Positions 62,011-64,000 of a DNA stretch of 64,000 nt are shown here, piece after piece (positions within the stretch are counted from its first letter, which is position 1; each line of letters begins with the position of its first letter). The stretch lies in contig CAAGME010000011.1 of the NCBI GenBank assembly GCA_900770945.1, positions 21,389-85,388 on the forward strand. Reading direction: 5' to 3'. Source of the stretch: Clostridia bacterium. GTDB taxonomy: Bacteria; Bacillota; Clostridia; Christensenellales; Borkfalkiaceae. The translations under genes were made by a program, and so were the position numbers. Under the pieces are notes generated by a model. It did no database searches. It saw nothing but the letters and a program-made list of their open reading frames with translations, and had not been told where the DNA came from.

Positions 62011-62116
62011 TATCTTGAATAATTTCCAAGTTTTCCTCTATTTCAATAACAGAAGTTGTCAAAACGTCGGTTGTTACGGGGATTATTTTCGTTTCTGCCG
62101 GTATAAAAATTTTCAT
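61982..62116 (-). CDS. 44-residue peptide-like ORF, 3' end replaced by IS200 sequence
   Basis: Encodes MKIFIPAETKIIPVTTDVLT followed by TSVIEIEENLEIIQDK and a short tail. GGAGG lies 9 bases before the ATG. It is 19 bases downstream of the large secreted-protein gene, the same arrangement as the ORF at 55077. Both start MK and share a T(T/E)D-hydrophobic-TS junction at residues 16-22. The last seven codons (TFPSGMC) are antisense IS200 DNA, so the native C-terminus is lost. Confidence 0.5.
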   Translation of the reverse strand: MKIFIPAETKIIPVTTDVLTTSVIEIEENLEIIQDKLTFPSGMC

Positions 62117-62135
62117 ATGTTAGACCTCCGTACAG

Positions 62136-64000
62136 TTAGTTTGAAAAGCCTTTAAATGCTAAGAGCGGGATATCTGTCATATTTGCGCCGTTAAGAGTGC
62201 AAGGTGCTTCCGTATCATATGCATAAGTAGCGTTAGCGGTTGTTGAGAATCCGTATTTATAACCCGTTATAGATATTGACATATTACTTGTAATGCTTAA
62301 AGTCCCCGAAAAAATGGTCATATCAATTGCAGCAATACCCGTATTCTTGCCTTTGATTTTTAGCGTTCCTGTTTTTAAGGCTATTTTGTCGGTTGTTGCG
62401 CTTAACACAATTGCGGGATTGGCTGTGTCGGTTATGGTTACATTTCCGTTTGCCGTAAATGTTTTCGCTTTTATTCCTGTAGATTGGGCGGAAATAGCGA
62501 GCGTTGCGCCGGAGCTAATATTCAATTTATTCGTAATATCAATGCCTATGTCAACTGCTTGTATATCGATTTGAGTTTTGCTACCGAAGAATTGCAAAGC
62601 CCCTTTTCCTTTGATACTTGTGTTCGCACCAACGATAGTAAGTTTACTGTTTTGAATTCTCGAATCGCCGGTCATTTCAAAGCCGTAATCGAGATTTGTT
62701 TTTATATCGATATTTCCGTAAGAAGAAAGAGTTGTTTTTAACGCATAGCCCGAACCTGTCGTTTCGCCCGTTGATATTCGCAAAGAACAGCCTTCGCTAA
62801 CGGTTAAACAGTCTGTCCGAACAACGCCGGAGGAAAGATTCCCGTTGCCTGAAAATGTTACGTTAGCGGGGCTATAGACGGACTTTTGCGCCGTTTCATA
62901 ACATATCTTGTTGTCGCCCGTCAAAGAAATGTTTACGCCGTTCGGCGCGCAAACGGATAGGGGAACGGAAGAAGTATAATTGTTGAGAGTAATTGCTAAT
63001 ACTCCGTTATCGGCGGTTGCCGTTATGTTTTCGGGTAAAGAAGTAAAATCGGTTGTAAACAATTTGTTGCCTATCTTTATATAGGTCGGCACGCCCGTTT
63101 CTATAGCCCCGAAGCAGTCGTAAACGTAGCCCGAATTCAGGATATATTTGTATGTGCCGTCAGCTGACATTTCGGTTTTGTAACTATCGGAATAAACACT
63201 CGGGCAAGCGATACGGTAGTTGTAGTTGTCCTTTGTTGCGGTCCAGGCGTAATCGTCTTTTTCGATACCGCCCGTAGGAGTAAAAGCTAAACTATCGATG
63301 TTTTCATAAAGAACTGCCGACTTGCCGTAGGCAAACACGGCTTTCACGAAATCGGAATATTTGCTGTCCGATATGTTGGCGTTCACGCACGAACTTACGC
63401 TGTATTTGCAATATCCGCCGTATTCATCGCCCGTTTCCGTTGTGAATATTTGCGCTTGCAGAGGAGCGGTGAAAAACTTGGGCGATATGCCGTCCGAATA
63501 AAATTTTACCGTGCTGTATTCTTCGTCAACTTTTGTTTCCGAAAAGCTTTTGCTTTCCGCAAATTCGCCGTTTTTGTCGTAGCGGATAGAAAATTTAAGA
63601 AAGGGGATATCCGCCGTTTTTACTTTTGCCTTGAAGTACACGGATACGCAAGAGGAAAAGCTTACTCCAGCGGCAGTCCATATTACGCTTTTGTCCGACG
63701 TTGCTTCGACGGTTTTCGTCGGTAAAATACTGTCGTTTTCGTTGTGTTCATTTGATAACGCAATCGCTTCGGGAGATAGCGACAATCGAACTGTTTCTTC
63801 GCCGTGTACAAGGGCGGAAGCGGCTTTGCCGTATTTTAAAATGTCTACGGCAACGGCTTTCAACGCATACAGCTTTTTAGGCGATAAACCCTCGTATAAG
63901 TCGATTAACAGCAAATCTTCACAATATTCGGAGATTGAATAATCGGGTAAAGCGAGAGTTTTTGTTTCGTTGTTTTCGGTATAGTTGAGAACCGACGAAA
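62136..64000 (-). CDS. Large secreted beta-rich protein (partial, 5' end outside window)
   Basis: The frame stays open to the right window edge (at least 621 codons), so the start is missing. An N-terminal region resembles the helical KAVAVDILKYGKAASALV / VKAVFAYGKSAVLYEN pairs found in surface proteins of gut Clostridia. The last 300 residues are a regular beta-solenoid-like repeat (GNVTITDTANPAIVLSATTD, GTLKIKGKNTGIAAIDM, GTLSITSNMSISITGYKYG), comparable to DUF4353-type carbohydrate-binding domains. Probably an exported glycan-binding or adhesin protein. Confidence 0.65.
   Translation of the reverse strand, partial: SSVLNYTENNETKTLALPDYSISEYCEDLLLIDLYEGLSPKKLYALKAVAVDILKYGKAASALVHGEETVRLSLSPEAIALSNEHNENDSILPTKTVEATSDKSVIWTAAGVSFSSCVSVYFKAKVKTADIPFLKFSIRYDKNGEFAESKSFSETKVDEEYSTVKFYSDGISPKFFTAPLQAQIFTTETGDEYGGYCKYSVSSCVNANISDSKYSDFVKAVFAYGKSAVLYENIDSLAFTPTGGIEKDDYAWTATKDNYNYRIACPSVYSDSYKTEMSADGTYKYILNSGYVYDCFGAIETGVPTYIKIGNKLFTTDFTSLPENITATADNGVLAITLNNYTSSVPLSVCAPNGVNISLTGDNKICYETAQKSVYSPANVTFSGNGNLSSGVVRTDCLTVSEGCSLRISTGETTGSGYALKTTLSSYGNIDIKTNLDYGFEMTGDSRIQNSKLTIVGANTSIKGKGALQFFGSKTQIDIQAVDIGIDITNKLNISSGATLAISAQSTGIKAKTFTANGNVTITDTANPAIVLSATTDKIALKTGTLKIKGKNTGIAAIDMTIFSGTLSITSNMSISITGYKYGFSTTANATYAYDTEAPCTLNGANMTDIPLLAFKGFSN

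Overview
The window looks like a chromosome segment of an anaerobic, gut-type member of the Clostridia (Bacillota). The evidence is AT-rich intergenic DNA, GGAGG ribosome-binding sites, sigma-A promoters with 17-base spacers, pyruvate:ferredoxin oxidoreductase, FeoA/FeoB iron uptake, an ECF transporter module, a LytTR/GHKL two-component system and extracellular xylan-degrading enzymes. No rRNA, tRNA or CRISPR array was seen. The genus cannot be read from the sequence.

Layout. 1-7.5 kb: the replication-origin neighbourhood. On the minus strand lie dnaN, rpmH, rnpA, yidD, yidC and jag, then part of an SdpI-like gene. A cluster of six DnaA-box matches with an AT-rich core sits upstream of dnaN (about 4.9-5.33 kb). 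dnaA is not beside dnaN; an AlbA_2/Schlafen-type gene and rsmG lie on the other side. 7.5-10.3 kb: SLOG protein, PTS EIIC-like permease, nitroreductase. 10.7-16.2 kb: a polymorphic-toxin island. It has a structured leader, a tiny leader ORF, a truncated solute-binding-protein-like gene joined out of frame to an Rhs/YD protein with a Hint domain and toxin tip, a DUF4279 immunity candidate, a displaced orphan toxin tip with its own partner, and further Rhs debris. 16.3-26.5 kb: QueT, small membrane proteins, a lipoprotein, PFOR, and a TetR-hydrolase-XRE operon. 26.5-30.2 kb: 3.7 kb without a convincing gene but rich in structure, with two parS sites, DnaA-box matches, a MITE-like element, 241-base-spaced repeats and a candidate structured RNA. 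30.2-39.6 kb: ftsH, parA, parB, ecfA1-ecfA2-ecfT-truA, a HipA-like kinase between perfect 33-base direct repeats, and a membrane protein. 39.7-45.5 kb: feoA-feoA-feoB with small membrane proteins and an HMA protein, then a GMP synthase lacking the glutaminase domain. 45.7-64 kb: an extracellular polysaccharide locus with a lipoprotein, a LytTR/GHKL pair, two GH3 enzymes with permuted domains and membrane anchors at both ends, two paralogous glycan-binding-like proteins, a GH10 xylanase lipoprotein, an IS200 remnant, and a large secreted protein cut by the window edge.

How the parts work together. ParB, made at 33 kb, should load at the parS sites at 27.5-27.8 kb, so the origin, centromere and segregation genes lie within 30 kb. 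The 45-64 kb locus appears to tether xylan and oligosaccharide hydrolysis to the cell surface, probably under the adjacent two-component system. Two 44-codon ORFs, each directly downstream of a secreted-protein gene, share a peptide-like layout and are the best candidate for something undescribed. Several short dispersed repeat families link otherwise unrelated intergenic regions.
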